Made by a program: the position numbers and the translations under genes. The notes under the pieces are model-generated. The model saw only the letters and a program-made list of their open reading frames with translations. It was not told the DNA's origin and did no database searches. Below are positions 23,425 through 34,213 of a stretch of DNA of 64,000 nucleotides, piece by piece. Each line of letters starts with the position of its first letter. Positions within the stretch are counted from its first letter, which is position 1. This DNA comes from Planctomycetota bacterium (GTDB lineage: Bacteria > Planctomycetota > UBA8742 > UBA2392): positions 2,790,001 through 2,854,000 of the forward strand of contig JACKID010000001.1 of assembly GCA_020638675.1 (NCBI GenBank), in the 5' to 3' direction.

Positions 23425-25137
23425 ATGAAGCGATGGATGCAGACACTGGCGGCCGTGGTATTGCTGGCCGGGCTGGTTGTGCCTTGTGTGATCACGAGCG
23501 CGCAAGACGCCCCCAAGGCCAAGGAAGAGAAGAAGACCGAGGCCGAGCCGAAGGTCGAAGGCGACGGGCTGACCGTCCCGTTCGAGTTCGAAGGCCTGAT
23601 CTTCATCCAGGTCAAGGTGAACGGCAAAGGCCCGTACAAGTTCCTGTTCGACAGCGGCGCGACCCAGTCGGTCATCAACGAGCGCCTCACGAAGGAATTC
23701 AAGCTGGAAGAGCATGACATGCCGGGCGGCGGCGGCGTGCAGGGCGTCGGCGAGGCCGAGGCCAAGCTGGTCGTTCTCGACAACATCGAGATCGGCGGCT
23801 ACGAGCGCGGCAAGTGCGTGGCGGCCAGCATGAACCTTGACCACATGTCCGGCACGCTTGGCTGGCACATGATGGGCATCGTCGGCCAGAACGTGATCAA
23901 GATGATGAAGGAAGTCGAGATCGACTTCGCCGCGAGCAAGCTCAGCATCACCGAGTACGGCGCGGACGAAATGCCGACCGACAGCGACGCCACCATCATC
24001 AGCATGCTTGAGGGCGGCGGCATCCCCGGCCTGCCCGGCGGCATCCCGGGGCTTCCGAAGCCCGGCGACGACAAGCCCAAGAAGGACGAAGGCGGCAAAG
24101 ACGACGAATTCTCCGTCGGCCCGATGCAGCCCTGGGGCGCGTACCTGCTGCAGGACATGGGCGGCGAAGGCGAAGGCCACGCCACGGAAGCAGTCGAAGG
24201 CAAGTCCCCCACCGAGGGCCAGACCATCAAGTACACCACGGTCAGCCTGCCGATGATGGGCGAGCTGGTGCCCTACTGGTACGTGAAGTGCGAAATCAAC
24301 GGCGAAGAGAAGACCTTCATGTTCGACACCGGCGCGTCAATGCTGCTGGCGATCGGTGAAGAACTCGCGACGGACCTCAAGCTGACCGAAAGCTTCGGCT
24401 ACCCGGTCAAGGGCGTCGGCAAGGGCGAGGCCAAGTCCAGCATGGTGGAGAGCTTCGCCGTCGGCAACCTGATGGAAGAAGACCTGCCCTGCACGATCAT
24501 GGCGCTGCCGAAGATGAGCGACCAGCTTCCCGAGATGTTCAAGATGTTCATGCCGTTCCTGAAGCAGCGCGGCATCGTGCTCGACTTCGACGGCATCGTC
24601 GGCATCTCGCTGGCGGCCCGCTACCAGAAGATGATCGTCAACACCAAGTCGAAGGAGATCGAGTTCGTCCCGTACGAAAAGGGCGCCGAGAACGCGGCTT
24701 CGCCCTACGAGTCCGAAGAGTTCGTCAAGGACGCGGTCATCCGCACCTGGCACGGCAAGGCCGGCAAGTTCGGTCTCACCGGCGACGCGGTCAAGCTCGA
24801 CGACTGGAAGAAGCACGGCCTGGAAAATGGCGGCATGATCGTTGAGGCCGTCGACGAAGGCGGCGCAGCAGCCAAGGCCGGCATCAAGGAAGGCGACATC
24901 ATCACCCACCTCGTCGGGCTCGCCGATGAGATGCCGGAAGAAGGCATGGAAGACGCCGATACGGTCGGCGGCGACGTGGTGGTGCGCGACATGCCGGCAC
25001 TGATCATGTTCGCGGCCAGCAAGGACCCGGGCAGCGAGTTGACCGTCCGCGTCAAGCGCGGCGAAGAGACGCTCGACCTGAAGGTCACGCTGGACAAGTA
25101 CGGCTGGGAAGGCACTGTTCCCGAGCGCTGGAAGTAA
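23425..25137 (+). CDS. Secreted protein with two retropepsin-like aspartic protease domains and a PDZ domain
   Basis: A 570-residue protein. The ATG at 23425 is fixed by GGAGGA at 23411-23416 and begins a signal peptide (MKRWMQTLAAVVLLAGLVV). Two retropepsin-like units follow: unit 1 at about 45-175 with D76 in FLFDSGATQS, unit 2 at about 275-425 with D301 in FMFDTGASML. A Gly/Pro/Asp-rich linker separates them. A PDZ domain lies at about 450-560 (GGMIVEAVDEGGAAAKAGIK, GDIITHLVG). Each unit brings one catalytic Asp, so one chain could form the two-Asp active site that retropepsins usually build by dimerisation. Probably a periplasmic or surface protease; substrate unknown. Monocistronic, with a terminator directly after. 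Confidence 0.8.
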   Translation: MKRWMQTLAAVVLLAGLVVPCVITSAQDAPKAKEEKKTEAEPKVEGDGLTVPFEFEGLIFIQVKVNGKGPYKFLFDSGATQSVINERLTKEFKLEEHDMPGGGGVQGVGEAEAKLVVLDNIEIGGYERGKCVAASMNLDHMSGTLGWHMMGIVGQNVIKMMKEVEIDFAASKLSITEYGADEMPTDSDATIISMLEGGGIPGLPGGIPGLPKPGDDKPKKDEGGKDDEFSVGPMQPWGAYLLQDMGGEGEGHATEAVEGKSPTEGQTIKYTTVSLPMMGELVPYWYVKCEINGEEKTFMFDTGASMLLAIGEELATDLKLTESFGYPVKGVGKGEAKSSMVESFAVGNLMEEDLPCTIMALPKMSDQLPEMFKMFMPFLKQRGIVLDFDGIVGISLAARYQKMIVNTKSKEIEFVPYEKGAENAASPYESEEFVKDAVIRTWHGKAGKFGLTGDAVKLDDWKKHGLENGGMIVEAVDEGGAAAKAGIKEGDIITHLVGLADEMPEEGMEDADTVGGDVVVRDMPALIMFAASKDPGSELTVRVKRGEETLDLKVTLDKYGWEGTVPERWK

Positions 25138-25154
25138 ACGCAATCGCAGTCAGG

Positions 25155-25188
25155 AAGGGGCCGGGATAACCCGGCCCCTTTGCTTTGG
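25155..25188 (+). terminator. Intrinsic terminator after the retropepsin-PDZ gene
   Basis: A perfect 11-bp stem AAGGGGCCGGG / CCCGGCCCCTT with loop ATAA is followed by TGCTTTGG. Confidence 0.88.
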
Positions 25189-25250
25189 GCGGGACAATTG
25201 CTTTGTCGCCTGCGGGCCTATACTGCAATCCGGGCAGACGCCGGAGAGCC

Positions 25251-26726
25251 ATGTACCGCTACTTCGCCAGCCAGGGCAGCTACTCGATCGCGTTGGCGTT
25301 CCTGGCGCTGGACTGGCTGATTCGCATCGTGCTCGGCATTCGCGTAGTCATGCGGCGCGGCACGGTGGGCTTCACGCTGGCATGGCTGGGCGTGATCCTG
25401 TTCCTGCCGCTCCTTGGCGCATTCGTCTACCTGCTTTTGGGCGAGCGGCGGCTGGGCACGCGCCGCGCCAAGCGCATCACCGAGCTGCACAAACCATACC
25501 TCGACTGGCTGGAGGGCCTGAGCGCAGACTTTCCCTGCGACGACAGCAGGCTGAGTCGCGGCGCGGTGATGATCCGCAGGCTGGCGCGCGGCAACTCGGG
25601 CATACCCGCCTTGCCCGGCAACACGCTGGAACTCATCGACGACGCGAACCGCTTTTTCGACCGCCTGATCGCCGACATCGATGCGGCGCAATCCAGCGTG
25701 CACCTCGAGTTCTACATCTGGGAGCCCGGCGGGCGCACGGACGACGTCGTCGCGGCACTCCTGCGCGCGGCCGGGCGCAAGGTCACCTGCCGCGTGCTGG
25801 TCGACGACGTGGGCAGCAGCGATTTCGCGAGCCACCCGAGCTGGGAACAGCTTAGGGCGGGCGGCGTCAAGGTAGTCCCGATGCTCGAGGTAGGATTCAT
25901 CCGCACATTCTTCGCCCGCGTTGACCTGCGCAACCACCGCAAGATCGCCGTCATCGACGGCAGCATCGGCTACACCGGCAGCCAGAACATGGCCGACCCG
26001 GCGCTGTTCATGAAGGACGCCGAGCTGGGTGAGTGGATCGACGCCATGGTGCGCATCACGGGACCGGCTGTGGAAGCCTTGCAAGTGACGCTGCTGGCGG
26101 ACTGGGAGTTCGAGACGTACGAGGGCATCGACAGCGCGGCCGACAGTTTCGACCTCAAGCGCAATCAGCCGAGCGGCGACGCGATCGTGCAGGTTGTGCC
26201 GTCGGGCCCGGGCCTGTTGCAGGCCACGATCCAGGAGCTGATTCTCACGGCGATCTACAGCTCCGAGCGCGAGCTGGTTCTCACCACGCCGTACTTCATC
26301 CCGGACGACGCGATGGTGAAGGCACTGAAGTCGGCGGCGACGCGGGGCGTGGAAGTCACGCTGGTAGTGCCGCGCAAGTCGGACGGCCACATCGTCAAGC
26401 TCGCGGGCGAGGCCTACTTCGAGGAACTGCTTGAGGCCGGCGTAAAGATCGCGCGCTTTGAAGGCGGGCTGCTGCACACCAAGGCGATCACCGTGGACGG
26501 CGAAGTCGCGATGTTCGGCAGCGTGAACCTCGACATGCGCAGCTTCTACCTGAACTTCGAGGTGTCTGTGTTTGTCTACGCGGACTACTTCGCAAAAGAA
26601 GTCGGGCAACTGCAGAGCCGCTACCTCGAGTCCAGTACATACCTTGAACTTGCGAAGTGGCGCGAGCGATCCATCGCCCGCAAACTTGCCCAGAACCTGG
26701 CACAACTGTTAAGCCCGCTGCTCTAG
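25251..26726 (+). CDS. cls: Cardiolipin synthase (phospholipase D family)
   Basis: A 491-residue protein of normal length for bacterial Cls. Two membrane helices are at about 12-65 (IALAFLALDWLIRIVLGI, LAWLGVILFLPLLGAFVYLL). Two PLD domains carry the HKD motifs: NHRKIAVIDGSIGYTGSQN in the first half and LHTKAITVDGEVAMFGSVN in the second. It condenses two phosphatidylglycerols (or PG with another donor) to cardiolipin at the inner membrane. The ATG at 25251 follows GGAGA. The AI-2E-type transporter gene follows after 30 nt, so the two are probably co-transcribed. Confidence 0.93.
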   Translation: MYRYFASQGSYSIALAFLALDWLIRIVLGIRVVMRRGTVGFTLAWLGVILFLPLLGAFVYLLLGERRLGTRRAKRITELHKPYLDWLEGLSADFPCDDSRLSRGAVMIRRLARGNSGIPALPGNTLELIDDANRFFDRLIADIDAAQSSVHLEFYIWEPGGRTDDVVAALLRAAGRKVTCRVLVDDVGSSDFASHPSWEQLRAGGVKVVPMLEVGFIRTFFARVDLRNHRKIAVIDGSIGYTGSQNMADPALFMKDAELGEWIDAMVRITGPAVEALQVTLLADWEFETYEGIDSAADSFDLKRNQPSGDAIVQVVPSGPGLLQATIQELILTAIYSSERELVLTTPYFIPDDAMVKALKSAATRGVEVTLVVPRKSDGHIVKLAGEAYFEELLEAGVKIARFEGGLLHTKAITVDGEVAMFGSVNLDMRSFYLNFEVSVFVYADYFAKEVGQLQSRYLESSTYLELAKWRERSIARKLAQNLAQLLSPLL

Positions 26727-26756
26727 ATTTCGTCTACGCCCGCAGAGGAAACCACG

Positions 26757-27845
26757 ATGAGAAACACGCTGGTGTTCACACGCATGGACCGGGTGCGCAA
26801 CGCGAGCCTGCTGATTCTCGCATCAAGCTGCGTTCTGGCGGGCATGTACTGGTTCCGCGCGGCGCTGGTGCCGTTCGTGATCGCGATGTTCCTCTACTTC
26901 TCGATAGCGCCGCTGATCACCTGGCAGCGCAAGAAGCTGAAGTTCCCGCGCTGGATCGCCACGATCACCACTGGCGCGCTGGCACTGCTGCTGTTCGCCG
27001 CGATGTGGAGCATCATCATCTCGTCGCTCAGCCAGGTTGCGGAGCATTCGGGCGAGTACCAGCGCCGGTTCATGAACGTTCTGGACAACACGCTGGATGC
27101 GGTACCGGTTGCCGACGTCGGCATGTCGAGTGACGATCTGCGGGCCGCCATCGGCGAAGTGCCGTCGCACACGACGGATGCACTGTTCCCGAACACCATC
27201 GGCACGATCGTGGACCTGCTCAGCCAGGGTGCGCTGGTGTTCCTGTTCCTGCTGTTCATGGTGATGGGCAAAGGCATCGGCGGCAGCAAGGAACACAACG
27301 TGCTGGATGACATCGAGCGCAGCGTGCAGAAGTACATGAACCTGAAGTTCCTGCTCTCCTTCGCAACAGGTTTTCTGACGTGGCTGGTGCTGTGGCTGCT
27401 GGGCATCGAGTTCGCGATGGTCTTCGGCGTGCTGGCCTTCATGTTGAACTTCATTCCCAACGTCGGCTCGGTGATGGCCAACGTGATCCCGATCCCGGTC
27501 ATCGTGATCGGCGACCACTCGACCACGGTGATGGTGCTCGCGATCGGCATCCCCATCGCCATCCAGTTCACCATCGGCAACATCCTCGAGCCGCTGGTCT
27601 TCGGCGACGCGCTCAAGATCCATCCCGTCGTCGTCATGCTCACGCTCGCGCTGTTCGGCGTAGTCTGGGGGATTCCGGGCATGTTCCTGGCAACGCCCAT
27701 GACGGCCGTGCTGAAGATTCTGCTTGAGCGCCGCATCTCGACGCGGCCACTCGCCAAGCTCATCGAGGGCGACTTGAGCGCCCTCGGCCATATGAGGGAA
27801 CGAAAACCGCCGGGACAACATGCGCGCGAAGCGGACCCGATTTGA
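26757..27845 (+). CDS. AI-2E/PerM-family membrane transporter
   Basis: A 362-residue polytopic membrane protein with seven to eight helices. The family pattern is two N-terminal helices, a soluble loop (about 95-150), then a C-terminal bundle with FMLNFIPNVGSVMANVIP (signature of the family) and GNILEPLVFGDALKIHPVVV. Members include exporters of AI-2 and Na+/H+ antiporter-like proteins, so the substrate is not predictable. GAGGAAACC precedes the ATG. It follows cls by 30 nt. The protein ends in a short charged tail. Confidence 0.9.
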   Translation: MRNTLVFTRMDRVRNASLLILASSCVLAGMYWFRAALVPFVIAMFLYFSIAPLITWQRKKLKFPRWIATITTGALALLLFAAMWSIIISSLSQVAEHSGEYQRRFMNVLDNTLDAVPVADVGMSSDDLRAAIGEVPSHTTDALFPNTIGTIVDLLSQGALVFLFLLFMVMGKGIGGSKEHNVLDDIERSVQKYMNLKFLLSFATGFLTWLVLWLLGIEFAMVFGVLAFMLNFIPNVGSVMANVIPIPVIVIGDHSTTVMVLAIGIPIAIQFTIGNILEPLVFGDALKIHPVVVMLTLALFGVVWGIPGMFLATPMTAVLKILLERRISTRPLAKLIEGDLSALGHMRERKPPGQHAREADPI

Positions 27846-27925
27846 TCCGCACTCGCGGCGCGGGAATAGTCCGTTCCCGGGCGTACGTTTGCATGTAACC
27901 TCCGCGGCTGGCTTCAGGGCATTGT

Positions 27926-29737
27926 GTGCGCACGCTAAAGTTCATCATTTCCCAGTACCGCGCGAACCTTGGCTGGTTCGTCATCGGCATGAGTGCGTTG
28001 ATTGCGGGCTCGGTGTGTCAGACCGTTGTGCCTATCTACATCAAGCTGGCGGTCGACGCCGCGTCGCCGGAGGGCTTCAAGATAAATGAAGGCCTTGCCG
28101 GCGAACTTGCACTGAAACTCCTGCCCGGCGAGATGCAGCAGAATATGGACTTTGTGCTGCTGTGCCTCGGGATGGTGCTGGCGCTGTCGGTTGCGCTGGG
28201 CGTCTTCACTTTCATGAAGCGGTTCTACCTGATCCGCATCAGCCGCCGCACCGAGTACAACCTCAAGAAGAAGATGTACGCCCACCTGCAGGATCAGCCC
28301 GCCGCGTGGTTCGACAACAAGCGCAGCGGCGGAATCATGTCGCTGATGACCAGCGACGTGGAGGCGGTGCGCATGATGATCGGGCCGGCCGTCATGTACA
28401 TCGGCGGCACGATCTTCCTGTTCCCCGCAAGCCTGCTGATCATGCTCTCACTGAACCAACTGCTGACGTGGCTGGCCATGATCCCGCTGGTGGGGCTGAC
28501 CGGCGCGACGCTGTGGTTCAACCCGCGCGTACGCAAATACAGCCTGCGCAGCCAGGAAGACCTCGAGCAACTCTCCGCCCGCGCGCAGGAGAACTTTGCC
28601 GGCGCACGTGTAGTGAAGGCGTTCAGCCGCGAAGAGTTCGAGATCGACGAGTTGCGCAACCACGGGCAGACCTACCTCGAAAACAAGCTGGGGCAGGCGC
28701 GCAACCAGGCCCTGTTCCAGGCCTGCATCTGGGGGTTTTCGGGCGTCGGCGTATTGATCATCCTTTACTTCGGGGCGCGTGAAGTCGCGGCCGGGCGATT
28801 CTCCACCGGCGACCTCGCGGCGTTCATCCTGTACAACCTGGGCCTCTACTGGCCGATGATCGCGCTGGGCTGGGTGACGATGCTGTTCGTGCGCGCCGGC
28901 GCCAGCCTCAATCGAATTGACGCGCTGGTCGAGAACAAGCCCGACGCGGGGCAGATTCCGGGCGGCGACCAGCCCGCGGACATCGCCGGCGAGATCGTGT
29001 TCGACAAAGTCAGTCTTCGATATGCGGAGGACCTGCCCTTCGCCCTTGAGGACGTGGACTTCAGGATCATGCCGGGCAAAACCCTCGGCATCGTCGGGCA
29101 GGTAGGCAGCGGCAAGTCCACGATCGCGGCGCTGCTGCTTCGCTTGATTGCTCCGACACAGGGCAGGATCCTGATCGACGGCAAGCCGATCGAAGCCTAC
29201 GACGCCCACGCCATGCGCAGCTTCATCGGCTACGTGCCGCAGGACAGCTTCCTGTTCAGCGACACCATCGCAAACAACATCGGGCTGGCACTCGCACCCG
29301 ACGACCCGGAACGCGCCGAAGTAATCCGCAAGTACACGCAAGCGGCCGAGTTCGAGGAGGAAGTAGCAAGCCTGCCGAACGGCTTCGACACCATGCTCGG
29401 CGAGCGCGGCGTGAACCTGTCAGGCGGCCAGAAGCAGCGAGCAAGCATTGCCCGCGCGCTCGCCCGCCGCCCGCGGATACTTGTTTTCGACGACTGCCTA
29501 AGCGCCGTCGACACCGACACCGAGGAACGCATTCTGCGCAACCTCAAGGCCGAGACGCGCGAGATCACCACCGTCATCATCGCCCAGCGCATCAGCACCG
29601 TCGTGCACGCCGACGAGATCATCGTGCTGGATCACGGTCGAATCACCGAGCGCGGCACCGACGCCGAGCTGCGGGCGGCCGGCGGGCTGTACTCGGATCT
29701 GGCCCGCAGACAGGAACTCGCGGCCGAGTTGGCATAG
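27926..29737 (+). CDS. ABC exporter, fused membrane and ATPase domains
   Basis: A 603-residue half-transporter of the MsbA/MdlA type starting at GTG 27926. Six transmembrane helices occupy about 10-320. The ATPase has Walker A GQVGSGKST (391-399), the signature NLSGGQKQR (498-502 core) and Walker B ILVFDDCLSAVD. The residue after the Walker B Asp522 is Asp523 where the catalytic Glu normally stands, as in the degenerate subunit of heterodimeric exporters and in MdlA-like proteins. No partner gene is adjacent. Substrate (lipid, drug or peptide) cannot be predicted. An 80-bp gap separates it from the transporter upstream. Confidence 0.92.
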   Translation: MRTLKFIISQYRANLGWFVIGMSALIAGSVCQTVVPIYIKLAVDAASPEGFKINEGLAGELALKLLPGEMQQNMDFVLLCLGMVLALSVALGVFTFMKRFYLIRISRRTEYNLKKKMYAHLQDQPAAWFDNKRSGGIMSLMTSDVEAVRMMIGPAVMYIGGTIFLFPASLLIMLSLNQLLTWLAMIPLVGLTGATLWFNPRVRKYSLRSQEDLEQLSARAQENFAGARVVKAFSREEFEIDELRNHGQTYLENKLGQARNQALFQACIWGFSGVGVLIILYFGAREVAAGRFSTGDLAAFILYNLGLYWPMIALGWVTMLFVRAGASLNRIDALVENKPDAGQIPGGDQPADIAGEIVFDKVSLRYAEDLPFALEDVDFRIMPGKTLGIVGQVGSGKSTIAALLLRLIAPTQGRILIDGKPIEAYDAHAMRSFIGYVPQDSFLFSDTIANNIGLALAPDDPERAEVIRKYTQAAEFEEEVASLPNGFDTMLGERGVNLSGGQKQRASIARALARRPRILVFDDCLSAVDTDTEERILRNLKAETREITTVIIAQRISTVVHADEIIVLDHGRITERGTDAELRAAGGLYSDLARRQELAAELA

Positions 29738-29774
29738 GCTTGATCCGTAGGCCGCCGAAAGGGATCATCGCACC

Positions 29775-29999
29775 ATGCCCATCACCAAGGTCAAAGCTCG
29801 CGGAACTGTTAAGTGGTACGACGCCCGCAAGGGCTACGGCTACGCGACGCGCAAAGGCGCGCCCGAGGTGTTTCTGCACTACGGTGCGATCCGCACGGAC
29901 GGCGTCATTGAGCTGAAGCCCGGCCAGGAGATCGAGTTCATCCTGGAACAGACCGAACGCGGCGCGCTCGCCCACGAAATCAAATTGCTGGAAAGCTAA
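29775..29999 (+). CDS. Cold-shock-domain protein
   Basis: A 74-residue single CSD that binds single-stranded RNA/DNA. RNP1 reads KGYGYAT instead of the usual KGFGFI, and RNP2 VFLHYGAI instead of VFVHFSAI, so the stacking aromatic residues are kept as Tyr. GTVKWYD is the typical start of the fold. AAAGGGATC precedes the ATG. Its stop codon overlaps that of the convergent DUF502 gene by 4 nt. Confidence 0.88.
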   Translation: MPITKVKARGTVKWYDARKGYGYATRKGAPEVFLHYGAIRTDGVIELKPGQEIEFILEQTERGALAHEIKLLES

Positions 30000-31132
30000 T
30001 CTTGCGGCTTGTCGGCGTCCGGTGCGGGCACTTCGCGCGTTTCGGATTCCGGGGCGGGCGCTGAGCCTTCTTCCGCGGGAACGCTTGCCTCCGCGCCCGT
30101 TACTTCTTTCTCGATCGCTTTCAGCGCGTCGGCCTTGCGCAGCATGGTCGTCTGTCGCTTGCGGATCTGCTCGTTGATGGTGTGGCTGAGGGCGTATTGC
30201 GCACCCGACGCCGGCTTGACCATCTCCTCGCGCGGCGCAAGCACGCCGCCCGAGATCACGAACTTCATCGCCTCTTCCACAGAGACATCCACCTGGATCA
30301 CTTCCTCGGCGGGCATGATCATGCAGTAGCCGGTCATCGGCGCCGGGCTGCTGGGCACGTAGACAGTCACCATGCGCTTGCCCGTGGCCTCCTGCACGCT
30401 CTTGAGCCCGGAGCCGGTCACGAAGGCAATCGACCACAGCCCGCGGCGCGGATACTCAATGACCGCGACGGTGTCGAATTCGATCGGCTTGTTGTCCGTG
30501 AAGAAGAACTCGACAAGTTGCTTGGCGTGTGGATAGATCGACTTGACCACCGGCACACGCGTCACGAACCACTCAAGCAGCGCGACCATCCTGCGCCCGA
30601 GGAAGTTACGCGCCAGGAAGCCGAGCAGCACCACCAGCGACAGGCCCAGCACAGCCGCCAGCAGGTAGTCGAACCAGTTGTAGCTGATCACGCGGCCGGA
30701 GTCGTCGTAGTCCCGCTTCCACATGTGGCTCTGGATGTTTTCCAGGGCATTGGTGTCGAGGATGAACTGCAGCACGCTGCGTCGCTGGCCGGGCGGGGTC
30801 ATCCCGCGGTATTCCGTGGGCAGGTCGCCCACGCGCGGCATGCGGTGCAGATGCTCGAACGTGCGGTACTCCGGGCTGACCTGCGCCTCGGCCGGGTTGT
30901 CGAAGTAGCGCGAATCCACATAGCGCAGCTCTTCCACCGACATCGCCCGGGGCTCAAACAACTCAACCTGGTCGATGGCCTTGATGGTCAACTCGACGAC
31001 GTACACGCGCAGGATGTCCCACACCCACGCGAAAATCGCGATCGTGATGACCGCCGGAAGGATGATCGAGAGGCCTTTGACAAAGGCCCGTTGGATCGGC
31101 CCGGACTTCTTGCGCTTGCCGTTTTGCGCCAT
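29996..31132 (-). CDS. DUF502 family membrane protein with extended external loop
   Basis: A 378-residue protein. TM1 is at about 18-40 (GLSIILPAVITIAIFAWVWD) and TM2 at about 158-180 (LLAAVLGLSLVVLLGFLARN). The DUF502 core follows: GRRMVALLEWFVTRVPVVKS, IYPHAKQLVEFF, SIAFVTGSG, VYVPSSPAPMTGYCMIMP and VISGGVLAP. Most DUF502 proteins have about 200 residues and a short loop between the helices. Here about 115 residues are inserted between TM1 and TM2, and an acidic Ala/Pro tail is added at the end. Function unknown. Divergent from the membrane protein at 31225. Confidence 0.88.
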   Translation of the reverse strand: MAQNGKRKKSGPIQRAFVKGLSIILPAVITIAIFAWVWDILRVYVVELTIKAIDQVELFEPRAMSVEELRYVDSRYFDNPAEAQVSPEYRTFEHLHRMPRVGDLPTEYRGMTPPGQRRSVLQFILDTNALENIQSHMWKRDYDDSGRVISYNWFDYLLAAVLGLSLVVLLGFLARNFLGRRMVALLEWFVTRVPVVKSIYPHAKQLVEFFFTDNKPIEFDTVAVIEYPRRGLWSIAFVTGSGLKSVQEATGKRMVTVYVPSSPAPMTGYCMIMPAEEVIQVDVSVEEAMKFVISGGVLAPREEMVKPASGAQYALSHTINEQIRKRQTTMLRKADALKAIEKEVTGAEASVPAEEGSAPAPESETREVPAPDADKPQD

Positions 31133-31224
31133 ATGTGTGTGGATACTCCGGGCCGAAGTTTAGGGCCTGCGGGCCCATGGTCAACAGCGCTTGACCGTAG
31201 GTACCGGCCCAATACACTTCCTCG

Positions 31225-32322
31225 ATGCGGATTCTGCGCCACGATGTACGCGACCTGAGCCTCGCGTTCGGGCTTGCTTTCGACCTGCGGCGCGTAACGC
31301 AGGCCGGCACGGCCCTGTGCTGGACCATGATCGTCGCGATGGGCGTAGTCGGCATCCTGTCCTGGCGAATCACCGGCGGGGCGCCGTTTGCGCCCGAGGG
31401 CATCATTGGTGCGTGGGACGCGTTGGTCGCCACGGCCTGGACGCCGTCCAAAGCACTCGCCTGGTCCTGTGTGTTGGGCGCCTGGTGGGCCGGCTTTGCG
31501 TACCTGTGCGCGCCCGTCCAGCGCAGCGCCGCCATGGACATCGCGCGCGACGAGCGCGATCGCAACCCGAACATACCAGTGCTGAACCGCCAGTCCGCGT
31601 TCGGCCCCCTGGTGATGCTGCTGTTTCCGGCCGCAATGTTCGTGGTCGTGTTGATCTGGTCGCTGCTCACACTGATTCCCGGCTCGACCGGCGGAGTAAT
31701 CTCGGCCGTCACCCTGCCGCTGGCTCTGATCGCCGCTGTGGCCGGCGCCGCCTTCTTCGTCGTCGGCGTACTTGCGGCGCCTATGATGGGTCCCACGGCC
31801 GTCGTGGAAGGGCGCGACTATCTTGAAGTGGTAAGCCGCCCGATGAGCTACGTGATGCAACGCCCCGGGCGCTATTTCGCCTACTGGGCGGCCAAGCTGG
31901 GGGTTCTGGCGGCGTGCACGCTTGCAGGGGTCGCCGTGCTCGCAGTCAGTTGGGGTTTCGTTGGGCTGGCCTTATGGGTCATTGGTCAAGGTGCCACCGC
32001 ACAAGCGGCCTTCGGCTATGCCGTGGGCGGCGGCGAATTCAGTGAGGCGCCTGCGGCGTTCGGCATCGCGGTCGTGGCTTGGGGCAGTGGCTTCGTTCTG
32101 ATCGCCTGGCTGATGGTCATCAGCCTGAGCACCGACCTGCTGATCTACATGCTGATGCGCTACCAGATCGACGGCGTGACCTTCGACAAGGTCATGGTAG
32201 CCGAAGAGCACGTGGACCCCCTGAAATCAGCCGTCGAGACTGCCGAAGAGGCCGAATCCGCCCGCAAACGCTTTGATGAAGCCCAAGAGCCCGCGGTTGA
32301 GGACGCCCCCCAGACGGCCTGA
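31225..32322 (+). CDS. Polytopic membrane protein of unknown function
   Basis: A 365-residue protein with about six membrane helices (for example TMIVAMGVVGILSW, LLFPAAMFVVVLIWSLLTLI, LALIAAVAGAAFFVVGVLA). The central block PTAVVEGRDYLEVVSRPMSYVMQRPGRYFAYWA resembles a motif seen in membrane proteins of planctomycetes and relatives. The C-terminus is a soluble acidic helix. No transport or enzymatic motif was recognised. It is divergent from the DUF502 gene with 92 bp between starts. Confidence 0.65.
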   Translation: MRILRHDVRDLSLAFGLAFDLRRVTQAGTALCWTMIVAMGVVGILSWRITGGAPFAPEGIIGAWDALVATAWTPSKALAWSCVLGAWWAGFAYLCAPVQRSAAMDIARDERDRNPNIPVLNRQSAFGPLVMLLFPAAMFVVVLIWSLLTLIPGSTGGVISAVTLPLALIAAVAGAAFFVVGVLAAPMMGPTAVVEGRDYLEVVSRPMSYVMQRPGRYFAYWAAKLGVLAACTLAGVAVLAVSWGFVGLALWVIGQGATAQAAFGYAVGGGEFSEAPAAFGIAVVAWGSGFVLIAWLMVISLSTDLLIYMLMRYQIDGVTFDKVMVAEEHVDPLKSAVETAEEAESARKRFDEAQEPAVEDAPQTA

Positions 32323-32395
32323 TTTCCCAACCCTTTACCCCGTCGGGCGTTAAACTCCCGGCGGCCTGTGCCGCGAAGTCCTGATTGGGGAAGCC

Positions 32396-34099
<1,704 letters not shown>

Positions 34100-34120
34100 G
34101 CTGTTCGACAGGCTCGCCCT

Positions 34121-34152
34121 CAGGCCCGGGAAACCGGGCCTGTTTGTTTGTT
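34121..34152 (+). terminator. Intrinsic terminator after the pilB-like gene
   Basis: A perfect 9-bp stem CAGGCCCGG / CCGGGCCTG with a GAAA loop is followed by TTTGTTTGTTG. A TTG at 34148 in the T-run is thereby unlikely to be the start of the next gene. Confidence 0.9.
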
Positions 34153-34213
34153 GGGAACCTTGAACGCGGGGCAGGATTCAGGACAATCGAACGGCTCACC
34201 ACTGGCTGACTCT

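Noticed and set aside
34148..34213. TTG start at 34148 for the phosphatase-STAND gene
   Set aside because: It sits in the T-run of the terminator 34121-34152; ATG 34214 matches the N-terminal length of the paralogue.
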